From NCBI GenBank assembly GCA_002295885.1, contig DBGM01000032.1, positions 51,594 through 90,943 on the forward strand: a stretch of 39,350 bases of DNA. The letters are read 5' to 3'. A program made the position numbers and the translations under genes. Each line of letters starts with the position of its first letter. Position 1 is the stretch's first letter. Below the pieces are notes generated by a model. That model saw only the letters and a program-made list of their open reading frames with translations, searched no databases and was not told the origin of the DNA. Positions 16,183 through 24,738 of this stretch are shown here, piece by piece. The stretch is from Phycisphaerales bacterium UBA854 (GTDB lineage: Bacteria; Planctomycetota; Phycisphaerae; Phycisphaerales; SM1A02).

Positions 16183-16923
16183 ATGACGTCTGAGGAGATC
16201 CGCGACGCGGTCTTCAGCCGCTACGGGGCCGTGGCCGCGTCCCCCGACGAGGGGCACGGATTTCCCGTGGGCCGGGAGTTCGCCGAGGCGGTCGGCTACG
16301 ACCCCGAGACACTCGATGCACTGTCCCCGTCCTGCGCCGCCCGGTTCACCGGGGCCGGCAACCCCCAGGCGGCGGTCGAACTGGAAGAGGGCGAGCGGCT
16401 GCTCGATCTCGGTTGCGGAGCGGGGCTGGACCTGTGCTGCTACGCGCGTCGCTTCGGATCGCCCCATCGGCTGGCCGGTCTCGACGGCTCGCGGGAGATG
16501 GCCGTGGTGGCCCGGGAGCATCTTGCGGAAGCGGGATTTCCGGAGACCGAGGTCTTCTGCACCCGGGCCGAGACCGTTCCGCTGCCCGACGATCGACTCG
16601 ACGTGGTCACCGCCAACGGCATCTTCAACCTGTCGCCCGATGCCGATGCGGTCATGAAGGAGATCGCCCGGGTCCTCAAGCCGGGCGGTCGACTCGTCTT
16701 CGCGGAGATCGTGCTGCGGGAGGCGATCGACGAGGCGGTTCGCGACAGCATCGACGACTGGTTCCGCTGCATCGGCGGCGCGATGGAGGAGTCGCAGCTT
16801 GTCGATTCGCTCCGTTCCCACGGATTCGAATCCGTTGAAATCGTTTCTGCGACCCGCAACGCCCGGACCGGGCATGCGGCGTCGCTGTGTGCCGTGGTAC
16901 GTGCCCTGCGAGGATCAAATTGA
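16183..16923 (+). CDS. ArsM-like SAM methyltransferase lacking key cysteines
   Basis: A 246-residue methyltransferase from the ATG at 16183 (an in-frame GTG at 16153 is possible; neither has a clear ribosome site). SAM motif I is RLLDLGCGAGLDLCCYARRF (72-91). The layout is that of arsenite methyltransferases: an IRDAVFSRYG start, then SCAARFTGAGNP, NGIFNLSPDADAVMKEIARV and WFRCIGGAM. Of the arsenic-binding cysteines, only the last (C196) is kept. The GCG loop reads GAG (57-59) and the cysteine before NLSP is G146. It is therefore unlikely to be a normal As(III) methylase; its acceptor is unknown. Its TGA overlaps the ychF ATG by one base. Confidence 0.75.
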   Translation: MTSEEIRDAVFSRYGAVAASPDEGHGFPVGREFAEAVGYDPETLDALSPSCAARFTGAGNPQAAVELEEGERLLDLGCGAGLDLCCYARRFGSPHRLAGLDGSREMAVVAREHLAEAGFPETEVFCTRAETVPLPDDRLDVVTANGIFNLSPDADAVMKEIARVLKPGGRLVFAEIVLREAIDEAVRDSIDDWFRCIGGAMEESQLVDSLRSHGFESVEIVSATRNARTGHAASLCAVVRALRGSN

Positions 16924-18011
16924 TGGAATGCGGAATCGTCGGTCTTCCGAATGTCGGAAAGAGCACACTCTTCAATGCGTTGACCGCAGCGGGCATCGAG
17001 GCCCAGAACTATCCGTTCTGTACGATCGATCCCAACGTCGGGGTGGTCTCCATCCCCGATCCGAGGCTGCAGGCCATCGGCGAGCACATCACGACGCAGA
17101 AGACCATCCCGGCGTCGTTGCGTCTGGTCGACATCGCCGGCCTGGTCGCCGGGGCGTCGCAGGGCGAGGGGCTTGGCAACAAGTTTCTCGCCAACATCCG
17201 TGAGGTCGATGCGATCCTCCACGTTGTCCGCTGCTTCGAGGACGACGACATCACCCATGTAGACGGTTCGATCGACCCGACCCGCGACATCGAGGTGATC
17301 GAGCTCGAGCTGCTGCTCAGCGATATGCAGCAGGTGGACACGTCGATCAAGAAGTCCGAGCGCGTGGCCCGATCGGGAGATGCCGAGGCTAAGGCGCGGC
17401 TCGCACTGCTCACCCGGTGCAAGGCCATCCTCGACGAGGAGCGTCCGCTGCGCAGCGGGGAGTGGTCTTCCGATGAGCAGGCCATGATTCGTGGATTCGG
17501 TTTCATCACCGCCAAGGATGTGCTCTACGTGTGCAACGTGGACGAGGATGATCTGCAGGGGGCTGGAGCCCACGTCGCCGCGGTTTCGGAATGGGTCGAT
17601 CGTCACGGTGGCCGGCTGGTCGTCGTCTGCGCCCGCATCGAATCCGAACTGGCCGAACTGGAGGATGCCGATCGCGACGAGATGCTGGAGTCGCTGGGGA
17701 TGGCCGAGCCGGCGCTGGCGGTGGTGGCCCGGGGGGCCTACGACCTGCTGGGACTGCAGAGCTACTTCACGGCGGGGGAGAAGGAGATCCGGGCCTGGAC
17801 GATCCGGAAGGGATCGACGGCACCGCAGGCCGCGGGGGTGATCCACACGGACTTCGAACGGGGATTCATCCGAGCCGAATGCTATCTCGTCGGCGAACTT
17901 GAACAATACAAGAGCGAGAAGGCCATCCGCGAGGCGGGCAAGCTGCGCAGCGAGGGCAAGGACTACGTCATGCAGGACGGAGACGTCGTGCATTTCCTGT
18001 TCAACGTGTGA
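16923..18011 (+). CDS. ychF: Ribosome-binding ATPase YchF
   Basis: A 362-residue protein, the normal YchF length. P-loop GLPNVGKST at 7-15; switch region NYPFCTIDPNVGVV; G3 motif LVDIAGLVAGASQGEGLGN; the NVDE sequence (YVCNVDEDD) replaces the GTP-specific NKxD, which explains ATP preference in this family. A coiled-coil insert lies around 120-200. The C-terminal TGS domain has FTAGEKEIRAWTIRKG, HTDFERGFIRAE and DGDVVHFLFNV. It is a universally conserved translation-associated and stress-related ATPase. The start ATG shares its A with the stop of the upstream methyltransferase (TGATG), so translation is probably coupled. Confidence 0.97.
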   Translation: MECGIVGLPNVGKSTLFNALTAAGIEAQNYPFCTIDPNVGVVSIPDPRLQAIGEHITTQKTIPASLRLVDIAGLVAGASQGEGLGNKFLANIREVDAILHVVRCFEDDDITHVDGSIDPTRDIEVIELELLLSDMQQVDTSIKKSERVARSGDAEAKARLALLTRCKAILDEERPLRSGEWSSDEQAMIRGFGFITAKDVLYVCNVDEDDLQGAGAHVAAVSEWVDRHGGRLVVVCARIESELAELEDADRDEMLESLGMAEPALAVVARGAYDLLGLQSYFTAGEKEIRAWTIRKGSTAPQAAGVIHTDFERGFIRAECYLVGELEQYKSEKAIREAGKLRSEGKDYVMQDGDVVHFLFNV

Positions 18012-18024
18012 GGGTCGTGGCGTG

Positions 18025-18585
18025 ATGGATCGACTGCAGGCCGACACCCTGGTCCGACGGGCGGAACGCCAGAACGGTTCATTTCTCAAGAGCATCCTGG
18101 TGGGCTACGCGCTCGGCTTCGTCGTTCTGCTGGTCGTGCTGGGTGCCGAAGGTGAGCTGACTCGTCCACCGGCTTCGCTGCAGGAATTCCTTGAACTGCT
18201 GGGAGTGCTCTTCGTCGTCCCCGTTTTCTTCTTCGGTCTGGTGTTCGCGGTCGTCTTCAAGATCCGTCACCATCGCAGTGCCGAATGGAAGTTCGATCAT
18301 GCGATCAGCATCGAAACCGATGTGGACATGAAGGTGTTCGATCTTCTCGACGCCATCGATCGGATCGCGGAAGGCGACATCATGTCGCAGTCCGAGGCAG
18401 AGCTCGTGCGGGATGTTCTTCGGGGTGAACTGGCGAAGGCCCAGCAGTCCGGTGCGGATCCCGTCTGCCTCGCCGCCTACCTCCGCATGCGGCTCGAGGA
18501 CCATCGGCACGACAGCGATCTCATGATCTCGGACGATCACTGCCTTCTGATGATCGAACTCATCGATGAACGCGACCCCGGTTGA
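18025..18585 (+). CDS. Two-pass membrane protein of unknown function
   Basis: A 186-residue protein starting at the ATG of 18025, with GAGGG about 10 bases upstream (an in-frame GTG lies at 18022). Two membrane helices (ILVGYALGFVVLLVVLGA; LLGVLFVVPVFFFGLVFAVV) are followed by a soluble region of about 110 residues rich in acidic helices (MKVFDLLDAIDRIAEGDIMS, LRMRLEDHRHDSDLM). No recognised domain. It starts 13 nt after ychF and is probably in the same transcript. It converges on the ThDP enzyme gene, with stops 8 nt apart. Confidence 0.72.
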   Translation: MDRLQADTLVRRAERQNGSFLKSILVGYALGFVVLLVVLGAEGELTRPPASLQEFLELLGVLFVVPVFFFGLVFAVVFKIRHHRSAEWKFDHAISIETDVDMKVFDLLDAIDRIAEGDIMSQSEAELVRDVLRGELAKAQQSGADPVCLAAYLRMRLEDHRHDSDLMISDDHCLLMIELIDERDPG

Positions 18586-18593
18586 GTCGGCGG

Positions 18594-20330
18594 TCAGTCC
18601 TTCTGGTGTTTGGCCGCGAGTTCCCTGAGCCGTCTGGCATCGTCCGACGGCGGAGTGAACCAGCTCTTGATCTCGCTCTTCATGTAGTTGGCCGCCATCC
18701 CGGGGGTGACGGCGGGGGGGATCAGCAGGGCGTTCGGATCGACGTTGCAGTCGACAACCACCGGTCCGTCGTGGGCCAGCGCCTCCTCGACAGCCGACAT
18801 CAGGTCGTCGTATTCGCCGACTGAAATTCCCTTGCAGAAGCAGGCCTCGGCCAGCGCCGCGTAATCGGGATTCAGGAACTTCGTCCCCGCGGCGACGTTT
18901 CCGTCGTGGCTGGCCTCCTCGAATTCGATGAAGCGGTAGCAGCCGTTGTTGAGAACGAAGCACTTGATGGGCCGTTCGTACATCGCGGCGGTCACGAGAT
19001 CCTGGATGGACATCTGGAACCCGCCGTCGCCGGCGATCATCACGACCTGCCGGTCGGGCGCGGCGAACGAGGCGCCGATGGCCTGCGGCATGCCACCGCC
19101 GAGCGTTGCGAGATTGGCACTCCAGAGGAACCGCTGGCGTCCGTTGAGACGGGCGATGTTGTTGAACCAGATCGTGGTCGAGCCCGAGTCGCCGCACACG
19201 ATGGCGTCGTCGTCGAGGTTGGTGCTGATGGCGTCGACGACCGCGGCCGGGTGCAGCGGCTTGCCGGGCTTCGTCTTCTTCGCCTTGAAGGTGAACTCAT
19301 CGATCATCTTGACCAGCGGTTTCCTCGATTTCACGAGGAACGAATCGTCTTCGCGGGCCGCGACGCGGGACGCCAGCCCTTCGACGGAGGCTTTCGCGTC
19401 CCCGAGGATGGGGTGGGTGACGGGAATGTGCGTGGCGAGATGGACGGGATTGCAGTCGATCTTCACGATCGGAACGCCCTGCGGATAGAACTGCCGCCAG
19501 GCGAAGTTGCAGCCGACCACGATCAGCAGGTCGCCCTCGTGCAGGGCGTGGTTGGATGGGTGCGCGCCCATGATCCCGATGCCGCCCAGGACGTTCGGAT
19601 GGTGATTGTCGATGATGTCCTTGGATCGTGTGGTGTGGATCAGGGGAGCCTGCAACTTCTCGGACAACGCGATGACTTCGGCGGCGGCGCCTCGGGAACC
19701 CTCGCCGTAGAGGATCATCGGACGCTTGGCGGCGTCGATGGCCCTGGCCGCCTCGTCGAGGGCGGCGTCGCCGGGAATGATCACCGCGTCGTGATCCGTC
19801 ACCGCAACCGGCAATGGGAACGGCACCTCCTTCTGCAGCATCACGTCGGAGGGGATCGAGATGTGGGCGACGCCCCGGTAGGTGAGGGCGGCGTTGATGG
19901 CGATGTGGAGCATCTCCATCAGATTCTCGGGGGTGCGGGCCTCGGCGTTGAAGAGGGCGATGTCATCGAAGAGCTTCAACTGGCTTGATTCCTGCGGCAT
20001 GCCCGAGCCGATTCGGTCGCTGTCGACCTGTCCGGTGATCGCAAGCACCGGGACACGGTCGCCCGCGGCGTCGGCGAGACCGTTCAGCAGGTTGTTCGCT
20101 CCCGGGCCCTGGCAGGCGCAGGCGACGGCAAGCCTGCCGGTTATTCGGGCCTGCCCCGAGGCCATGAAGGCGGCGTTCTCCTCGTGGCGGCAGACCACGA
20201 ACTCGACGTCGTCGTCCTTGCGGAGACTCTCCATCAGGGTGTCGATGGTGTCCCCCGGAATGCCGTAGATGCGATCCACGCCGACGGCCTTCAGTGTGTC
20301 AAGTACCTGATCGCTGATTGTCCTGCTCAT
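18594..20330 (-). CDS. Pyruvate oxidase/dehydrogenase-like ThDP enzyme
   Basis: A 578-residue enzyme from the ATG at 20330, with GAGG 5 bases upstream. It has the three-domain thiamine diphosphate fold. Catalytic E50 is in VCRHEENAAFMA; ACQGPGANNLLNGLADA lies in the N-terminal domain. The FAD-domain middle region includes VVGCNFAW and PVTHPILGDAK. The ThDP motif is GDGGFQ (434-439) ending at LNN (461-462). Length and features fit quinone-dependent pyruvate dehydrogenase (PoxB) or pyruvate oxidase better than acetolactate synthase, and no small regulatory subunit is adjacent. Expected reaction: oxidative decarboxylation of pyruvate to acetate or acetyl phosphate. The gene stands alone. Confidence 0.85.
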   Translation of the reverse strand: MSRTISDQVLDTLKAVGVDRIYGIPGDTIDTLMESLRKDDDVEFVVCRHEENAAFMASGQARITGRLAVACACQGPGANNLLNGLADAAGDRVPVLAITGQVDSDRIGSGMPQESSQLKLFDDIALFNAEARTPENLMEMLHIAINAALTYRGVAHISIPSDVMLQKEVPFPLPVAVTDHDAVIIPGDAALDEAARAIDAAKRPMILYGEGSRGAAAEVIALSEKLQAPLIHTTRSKDIIDNHHPNVLGGIGIMGAHPSNHALHEGDLLIVVGCNFAWRQFYPQGVPIVKIDCNPVHLATHIPVTHPILGDAKASVEGLASRVAAREDDSFLVKSRKPLVKMIDEFTFKAKKTKPGKPLHPAAVVDAISTNLDDDAIVCGDSGSTTIWFNNIARLNGRQRFLWSANLATLGGGMPQAIGASFAAPDRQVVMIAGDGGFQMSIQDLVTAAMYERPIKCFVLNNGCYRFIEFEEASHDGNVAAGTKFLNPDYAALAEACFCKGISVGEYDDLMSAVEEALAHDGPVVVDCNVDPNALLIPPAVTPGMAANYMKSEIKSWFTPPSDDARRLRELAAKHQKD

Positions 20331-20417
20331 CGGTGCCTCGTGCGATGCGGATGAATTCAACGGGGTGGCCGGCGACCAGCCCTCTGTTCAACAGAGTACC
20401 ACCTTCGGGATGCAGGC

Positions 20418-20699
20418 TCAGTCCTCCGCGGGGGACGACCTGGTGAGCAGGGCCCACGCCGCAAGCGTGATCAGCACCAGGAATCCGGTCGCGTATCCGG
20501 CCTTGAACCAGTGGGCATACTCGGTCGGTTCGAAGGAGGCGATGAATCCGTACACGCAGAACAGGGCAAGCCCGCCGCAGGTAATCGCCAGCAGGATTCG
20601 TGCCGCGGGCGCGAGTGGTGACGAGCCCAGGGACACGGCAAGCAGCCCCAGGAATCCGCTGGCGAGTACGACGAGGAATATGACGAGGATGACACCCAA
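20418..20699 (-). CDS. Small three-helix membrane protein, TTG start
   Basis: A 93-residue hydrophobic protein. The only start in the frame is the TTG at 20699; a stop lies ten codons upstream with no ATG or GTG between. GGAG sits 7 bases before the TTG, which supports it. Three membrane segments are visible (VILVIFLVVLASGFLGLLAV; ILLAITCGGLALFCVYGFI; YATGFLVLITLAAWALL). Family unknown. Confidence 0.65.
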   Translation of the reverse strand: MGVILVIFLVVLASGFLGLLAVSLGSSPLAPAARILLAITCGGLALFCVYGFIASFEPTEYAHWFKAGYATGFLVLITLAAWALLTRSSPAED

Positions 20700-20786
20700 T
20701 GGTTCGCTCCGTGGATCGATATGGCTTTAGACTAGCCGGTGATCGCAGGTGCTGCGATGAATCATCATTCTAATCAGGAGCATCGT

Positions 20787-21068
20787 ATGTCCGACGTGAA
20801 CGACATTCAGAACAAGACCCAGGTCATGTCCCTCTATTCGCAGATTCTCACCGGACTCGGCTTCGCCGTCATCATCATTGGGGCGGTCGTGCTGGTGATG
20901 GACCTCATCGCCGAATTCTCCGGCGAGGACGGCGACTTCGAACTGCTGGTCGCGATCGAGTCCGCATGGCTGCTGTTTGCCGGCATGGGAGTGGCCGCTG
21001 CCGGTCAGGTGCTTGTATGTCTTCGTTCCATCGCCGTCAACTGCGAGCGGATGGCGAACGCCAACTGA
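20787..21068 (+). CDS. Small two-helix membrane protein
   Basis: A 93-residue protein from the ATG at 20787, which has AGGAG 6 bases upstream; an earlier in-frame ATG (20757) lacks a site. Two hydrophobic segments (ILTGLGFAVIIIGAVVLVMD; ESAWLLFAGMGVAAAGQVLV) flank an acidic loop (EFSGEDGDFE). No family recognised. It diverges from the membrane protein at 20699, about 90 nt apart, and ends before a strong hairpin terminator. Confidence 0.65.
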   Translation: MSDVNDIQNKTQVMSLYSQILTGLGFAVIIIGAVVLVMDLIAEFSGEDGDFELLVAIESAWLLFAGMGVAAAGQVLVCLRSIAVNCERMANAN

Positions 21069-21098
21069 TCGTCACGACGAGCCGAAGGTTCTTGAACA

Positions 21099-21127
21099 CA
21101 GTCCCCGTGCCCGCACGGGGACTGTTT
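21099..21127 (+). terminator. Intrinsic terminator between convergent genes
   Basis: CAGTCCCCGTG-CCCG-CACGGGGACTG is a perfect 11-bp stem with a 4-base loop followed by TTTCGT. It lies 30 nt after the stop of the small membrane protein and 3 nt before the stop of the MarC-family gene on the other strand. The stem is strong enough to act in both directions, but the short T-run favours the plus strand. Confidence 0.7.
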
Positions 21128-21129
21128 CG

Positions 21130-21789
21130 TCAGCCCGCGGCCTGCGTGCCCGCAAGGAGGGCCGGGAACATCTCTCCGATCCCCTTGCCCATGAACTCGA
21201 CGCCGACCCCGAGCATCAGGAGTCCCATGATGCGGGTGACGATGTTCATGCCGGTCTGTCCGATCAGTTGCGAGATCCGGGTGGCGGACTTCAGAAACAG
21301 CCACAGCAGCACGCACACGAACAGCACGGCGACGATGATCGCGATCTTGCCCTCGATCGGGTTGGGATAGGATGCGGCCACGACCATGAGGCTGATGGCC
21401 CCCGGGCCGGCGGTCATGGGGATGGCCATCGGAATCACCGCGATCGATTGACGGTGCGTCGCCTCCTCGGCCTCCTCGGCGGTCTGCTTCGCCCGGCTGG
21501 TCCGGGCCTGGAGCATCGACCAGCCCATCGACAGGATCACGATGCCTCCGGCGATCCGCAGTGCGGGAATGCTCACCGAGAACATGTTCAGGATCGTCTC
21601 GCCGGCGATGAATGCGATCACCATGATCAGGAACGCGGACGAGGCGGTCTTGAACGGAATGCGGCGTCGCACCTCCGAATCCAGATCCGACGTCAGGCCC
21701 AGGTAGACCGGGACCGCCGCCAGCGGGTTCATGAGGGCGAACACCGAGACGATGAAGGCGAAGTAGGCGATCAGTTCTTCCTGGGTCAT
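21130..21789 (-). CDS. MarC family integral membrane protein
   Basis: A 219-residue protein with six hydrophobic segments. It has the family hallmarks FALMNPLAAVPVYLGLT near the N-terminus and VIPMAIPMTAGPGAIS in the middle (proline-rich re-entrant region). The second half repeats the first in layout (ISQLIGQTGMNIVTRIMGLL). MarC (UPF0056) proteins are inner-membrane proteins of unsettled function; the old link to antibiotic resistance was not upheld. Monocistronic, convergent with the gene at 20787. Confidence 0.9.
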   Translation of the reverse strand: MTQEELIAYFAFIVSVFALMNPLAAVPVYLGLTSDLDSEVRRRIPFKTASSAFLIMVIAFIAGETILNMFSVSIPALRIAGGIVILSMGWSMLQARTSRAKQTAEEAEEATHRQSIAVIPMAIPMTAGPGAISLMVVAASYPNPIEGKIAIIVAVLFVCVLLWLFLKSATRISQLIGQTGMNIVTRIMGLLMLGVGVEFMGKGIGEMFPALLAGTQAAG

Positions 21790-21857
21790 GGCGTTTCCCG
21801 GTGCAAGGCCGCGGACATGCCGTGCATCCTAGCTTCCGGATCCGTCCGCAGGGTCGG

Positions 21858-22769
21858 TCAGCCGTCCGGGGCCGGAGATCGGCTGGCCAGGAATGAATCC
21901 GCCGAATAGGTCAGGACCGCGATCCAGATCAGGATGAAGGCGGTCAGCCGTCCGGTATCGAATTCCTCGCCGTAGGCGAAGACGGCGAGCAGCAGTTGAC
22001 CGGTGGGGGCGATGTACTGCAGCAGGCCGATCGTGGCCAGGCGAAGGCGGCGGGCTCCGCCGGTGAACAGCAGCAGGGGGACGATCGTGACCGGTCCGCC
22101 GAGCAGGAGCATGAGCGTCAGCCACCACGGGCCGCGTGCGAACGACGTACCGTCGCTCGTGTGCACCATGCCAAGGATCACGAGCATCAACGGCAGGAAG
22201 AGCAGCATCTCCACGGTGAGTCCGGTGGCCGCGTCGGCGTCGACCTGCTTGCGCACCAGTCCGTAGAACGCGAAGGAGCCCGCCAGCGAGAGCGAGATCC
22301 AGGGCATCCCGTCGATGCCGATCGCGGAGACCGCCACCCCGGCCATCGCGACGGCGACGGCGATCCATTGGGCGGGACGCATCCGTTCCCCGAGCACCAG
22401 CATGCCGAGGGCTACCGAGACGAGGGGGTTGATGTAGTAGCCCAGACTCACTTCGGCGAGCCGGTCCGTGTCCACCGCCCAGATGAAGACGAACCAGTTC
22501 ACGCCGATGAGCAGGGCGGAGGTCACCAGCATCACGAGGGTCCGGGGGTGCGACAGGACGCGGCGTAGTGCGCCCATCCGCCGCGTCGCCCAGAGGAGCA
22601 GCAGCAGCAGGGGAAGGCCGGCGACGATGCGCCAGGCGATCAGTTCGAAGACGTTCACCGTCTTCAGCGCGTGGTAGTAGACCGGCGTGATGGCACCCCA
22701 CCAGCCGAAGGCTCCCAGGGCCAGCAGGACGCCGGTGGTGCGTCGATCGGATTGCGAAGTGCTGTTCAC
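21858..22769 (-). CDS. rarD: EamA-family transporter RarD
   Basis: A ten-helix drug/metabolite transporter of 303 residues when started at the GTG of 22769. That start leaves about 12 residues before the first helix GVLLALGAFGWWGAITPVYY, as in other RarD proteins. An ATG at 22796 would add nine residues but would overlap the divergent VOC start. Typical landmarks are ELIAWRIVAGLPLLLLL, GVNWFVFIWAV, SLGYYINPLVSVALGMLVLGE and LQYIAPTGQLLLAVF. Two EamA repeats form the inner-membrane carrier. The physiological substrate is unknown. Confidence 0.88.
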   Translation of the reverse strand: MNSTSQSDRRTTGVLLALGAFGWWGAITPVYYHALKTVNVFELIAWRIVAGLPLLLLLLWATRRMGALRRVLSHPRTLVMLVTSALLIGVNWFVFIWAVDTDRLAEVSLGYYINPLVSVALGMLVLGERMRPAQWIAVAVAMAGVAVSAIGIDGMPWISLSLAGSFAFYGLVRKQVDADAATGLTVEMLLFLPLMLVILGMVHTSDGTSFARGPWWLTLMLLLGGPVTIVPLLLFTGGARRLRLATIGLLQYIAPTGQLLLAVFAYGEEFDTGRLTAFILIWIAVLTYSADSFLASRSPAPDG

Positions 22770-22794
22770 GGGACAGGGAGGATACAGTGTCGTC

Positions 22795-23238
22795 ATGGAT
22801 GCACCCGAATCTTCTCCACTTTCCCCGTTCCATCTGGCCTTTCCGGTGCACGATCTCGACGCTGCGCGGGCCTTCTACGGCGGCCTGCTGGGCTGTCCGG
22901 AGGGGCGTAGCAGCGATCGGTGGATCGACTACGACTTCTTCGGACACCAGGTCGTGGCCCACATGGTCGACGAAGGCGAGTCCGAATCGGGTGTCGACAG
23001 CAATGCCGTCGACGGCCACGATGTGCCGGTGCCGCATTTCGGGGTTGTCCTGCCCTGGGACCGATGGCATGCACTCGCGGATCGACTCCGTGCCGCCGGG
23101 GTGGAGTTCGTGATCGATCCCTACGTCCGGTTCGAGGGCGAACCCGGAGAGCAGGCCACGATGTTCCTGCTTGATCCGTCCGGCAATGCGCTCGAGTTCA
23201 AGGCGTTTCAGGATATGACGCAGCTCTTCGCCACGTGA
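22795..23238 (+). CDS. VOC (glyoxalase/dioxygenase fold) protein
   Basis: A 147-residue protein with two beta-alpha-beta-beta-beta modules. PFHLAFPVHDLDAARAFY is the typical first strand and helix, HFGVVLPWDRWHALADRLRA the second, and FLLDPSGNALEFKAF the end. H13, H81 and E134 occupy the usual metal-ligand positions. It resembles small dioxygenase-type VOC proteins; the substrate is unknown. A GGGAGGA site lies 12 bases before the ATG, rather far. Convergent with the ThuA-type gene, with stops 9 nt apart in an 8-bp inverted repeat. Confidence 0.85.
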   Translation: MDAPESSPLSPFHLAFPVHDLDAARAFYGGLLGCPEGRSSDRWIDYDFFGHQVVAHMVDEGESESGVDSNAVDGHDVPVPHFGVVLPWDRWHALADRLRAAGVEFVIDPYVRFEGEPGEQATMFLLDPSGNALEFKAFQDMTQLFAT

Positions 23239-23252
23239 CCGAACCGGTCACG
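23234..23252. terminator. Inverted repeat spanning two convergent stop codons
   Basis: CGTGACCG-AAC-CGGTCACG is a perfect 8-bp stem with a 3-base loop. It includes the stop codon of the VOC gene (23236-23238) and of the ThuA-type gene (23248-23250). No T-run follows on either strand, so it may mark RNA 3' ends rather than act as a full intrinsic terminator. Confidence 0.45.
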
Positions 23253-24672
23253 GCCGGGCGCTGATGATCACGTTGCGATCGATGAGCCACTCACCGTCGA
23301 CCCGCTTCCAGGTCACGGCGTAGGTGCCGGTATCGGCCACTGCGCCGGGAGTCATGCCGACCCGGTACCGACCCGTCTCTTGCACGAGGCCGTCGGTGAC
23401 GACGTGCACGTCCTCGGTTCGAAGGTCGACCCAACGCAGGCCACCGGCATCGAAGTTCGACTGCCAGTTCGAGCGGACCACCTCACGGCCGAGCCAGGTG
23501 GAGCCTTCTCCCGGCGGAACCGGGGGCAGGACGATCGTGTGCTCGGTGTACATCGCCGCCACGGCGTCGGCATCACCCTCGGCGATCGCCCGGGTGAGCA
23601 GGGCGTTGCGTTCGTCGACCATCTTCGCGGCAGCTTCGGCGACCCAGGGCGATCCGTGGCGGTACGACTCCGGTGTGTAGCCCCGGCGGTGGGTACCGAA
23701 TCCGAATGGGGTCGGATCCCAGCCGCCCGTCAAGGGTGCATCCAGTCCATCGCTCGGTATGGCGTCGTCCTGTCCGGTGCACCACGTGATGCCGTTGAGC
23801 ATCAGTCTGCGCAGGTCGTGGCTGGAGAAGTCCTCCGCCGTGCCCATGGTGGTGACCATGATCCGCTGGGTTCCGCCGTCGGGCATCGTTCGTTCGCGGA
23901 CCCAGGCCACGGGGTGCATGGGGTCGTTCTTCGGCCCGGCCACGGGCGGATCGTCCGGGTTCATGCCGGTCAGCACGGAGCCGTCGAGCAGGATCGTGCT
24001 GTCATCGGGCAGGCCGCGGATGCCGTAGACGTCGGTCGGACCGAAGACGTCGGTGACACCACGAAGGACAGGGTGTGCTTCGTTGCCGAGATGCGGAAGC
24101 CCACGTGTCGCCTCGACCCCGTGGCGTCCGTGGTGGTTCACCCAGGTCTCGCCGAGGATGTCCTTGCCGAAGCCGCCGCCGCTTTCGCCGGCGTTCCAGG
24201 ACCAGTGCCCGTACGGACCGTCCGGATTCTCGCGGTGGAAGAAGGCGTGGGTGGAGGTCCGGATGCCGACCACCGGTTTGCCGGCCTCGACGTGGTCCAC
24301 GATGTGCTTCATGTCCGAGTCGGGCAGTTCGCGGAACCGGAGCTGCAGGACCAGCACCTCGGCGTCGTCGATCAGGTGGAGTCCGGGAATGTTCGACAGA
24401 TTCTCGGGATCGATCTCGCCGGTCTCGGGATCCTGGCTGAACAGGACGACGGCTTCGTAGCCGTGGCCGGACAGCAGCCGCCCGAGCATGGGAAGTCCCT
24501 CCTCGGACCGGTATTCCTCGTCGCCGGCGACGAGGACGATGCGTCGGCCGTTCCCCGGGGCCGTGTCGGAATCGCCTTCGAACACGAGCCACCGCGGATC
24601 GGATTCGATCGGCGGGGAGGCATCCGGTTGCATGGTGAAGAGGAGGCCGGTGAGAAGCGTGATCGTCAGCAT
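23248..24672 (-). CDS. Secreted ThuA-like domain fused to SnoaL-like domain
   Basis: A 474-residue protein with a short signal peptide (MLTITLLTGLLFTM). Residues of about 40-300 form a ThuA-like (trehalose-utilisation, amidotransferase-like) domain: RRIVLVAGDEEYRSEEGLPM, VLVLQLRFRELPDSD, GKPVVGIRTSTHAFF and HPVLRGV. The final 120 residues are an NTF2/SnoaL-like fold used in DUF4440 proteins: ALLTRAIAEGDADAVAAMYT, GREVVRSNWQ, ETGRYRV and YAVTWKRVDGEWLIDRNV. ThuA-like domains are frequent in secreted planctomycete proteins of presumed carbohydrate metabolism, but no reaction is certain. The fusion to SnoaL is less usual. Confidence 0.85.
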   Translation of the reverse strand: MLTITLLTGLLFTMQPDASPPIESDPRWLVFEGDSDTAPGNGRRIVLVAGDEEYRSEEGLPMLGRLLSGHGYEAVVLFSQDPETGEIDPENLSNIPGLHLIDDAEVLVLQLRFRELPDSDMKHIVDHVEAGKPVVGIRTSTHAFFHRENPDGPYGHWSWNAGESGGGFGKDILGETWVNHHGRHGVEATRGLPHLGNEAHPVLRGVTDVFGPTDVYGIRGLPDDSTILLDGSVLTGMNPDDPPVAGPKNDPMHPVAWVRERTMPDGGTQRIMVTTMGTAEDFSSHDLRRLMLNGITWCTGQDDAIPSDGLDAPLTGGWDPTPFGFGTHRRGYTPESYRHGSPWVAEAAAKMVDERNALLTRAIAEGDADAVAAMYTEHTIVLPPVPPGEGSTWLGREVVRSNWQSNFDAGGLRWVDLRTEDVHVVTDGLVQETGRYRVGMTPGAVADTGTYAVTWKRVDGEWLIDRNVIISARP

Positions 24673-24738
24673 GACCGCATCCTACGTGGATCTCGACTGG
24701 TGTACAGTGGAACCGTACCGGGCAAGGAGAACCACACG

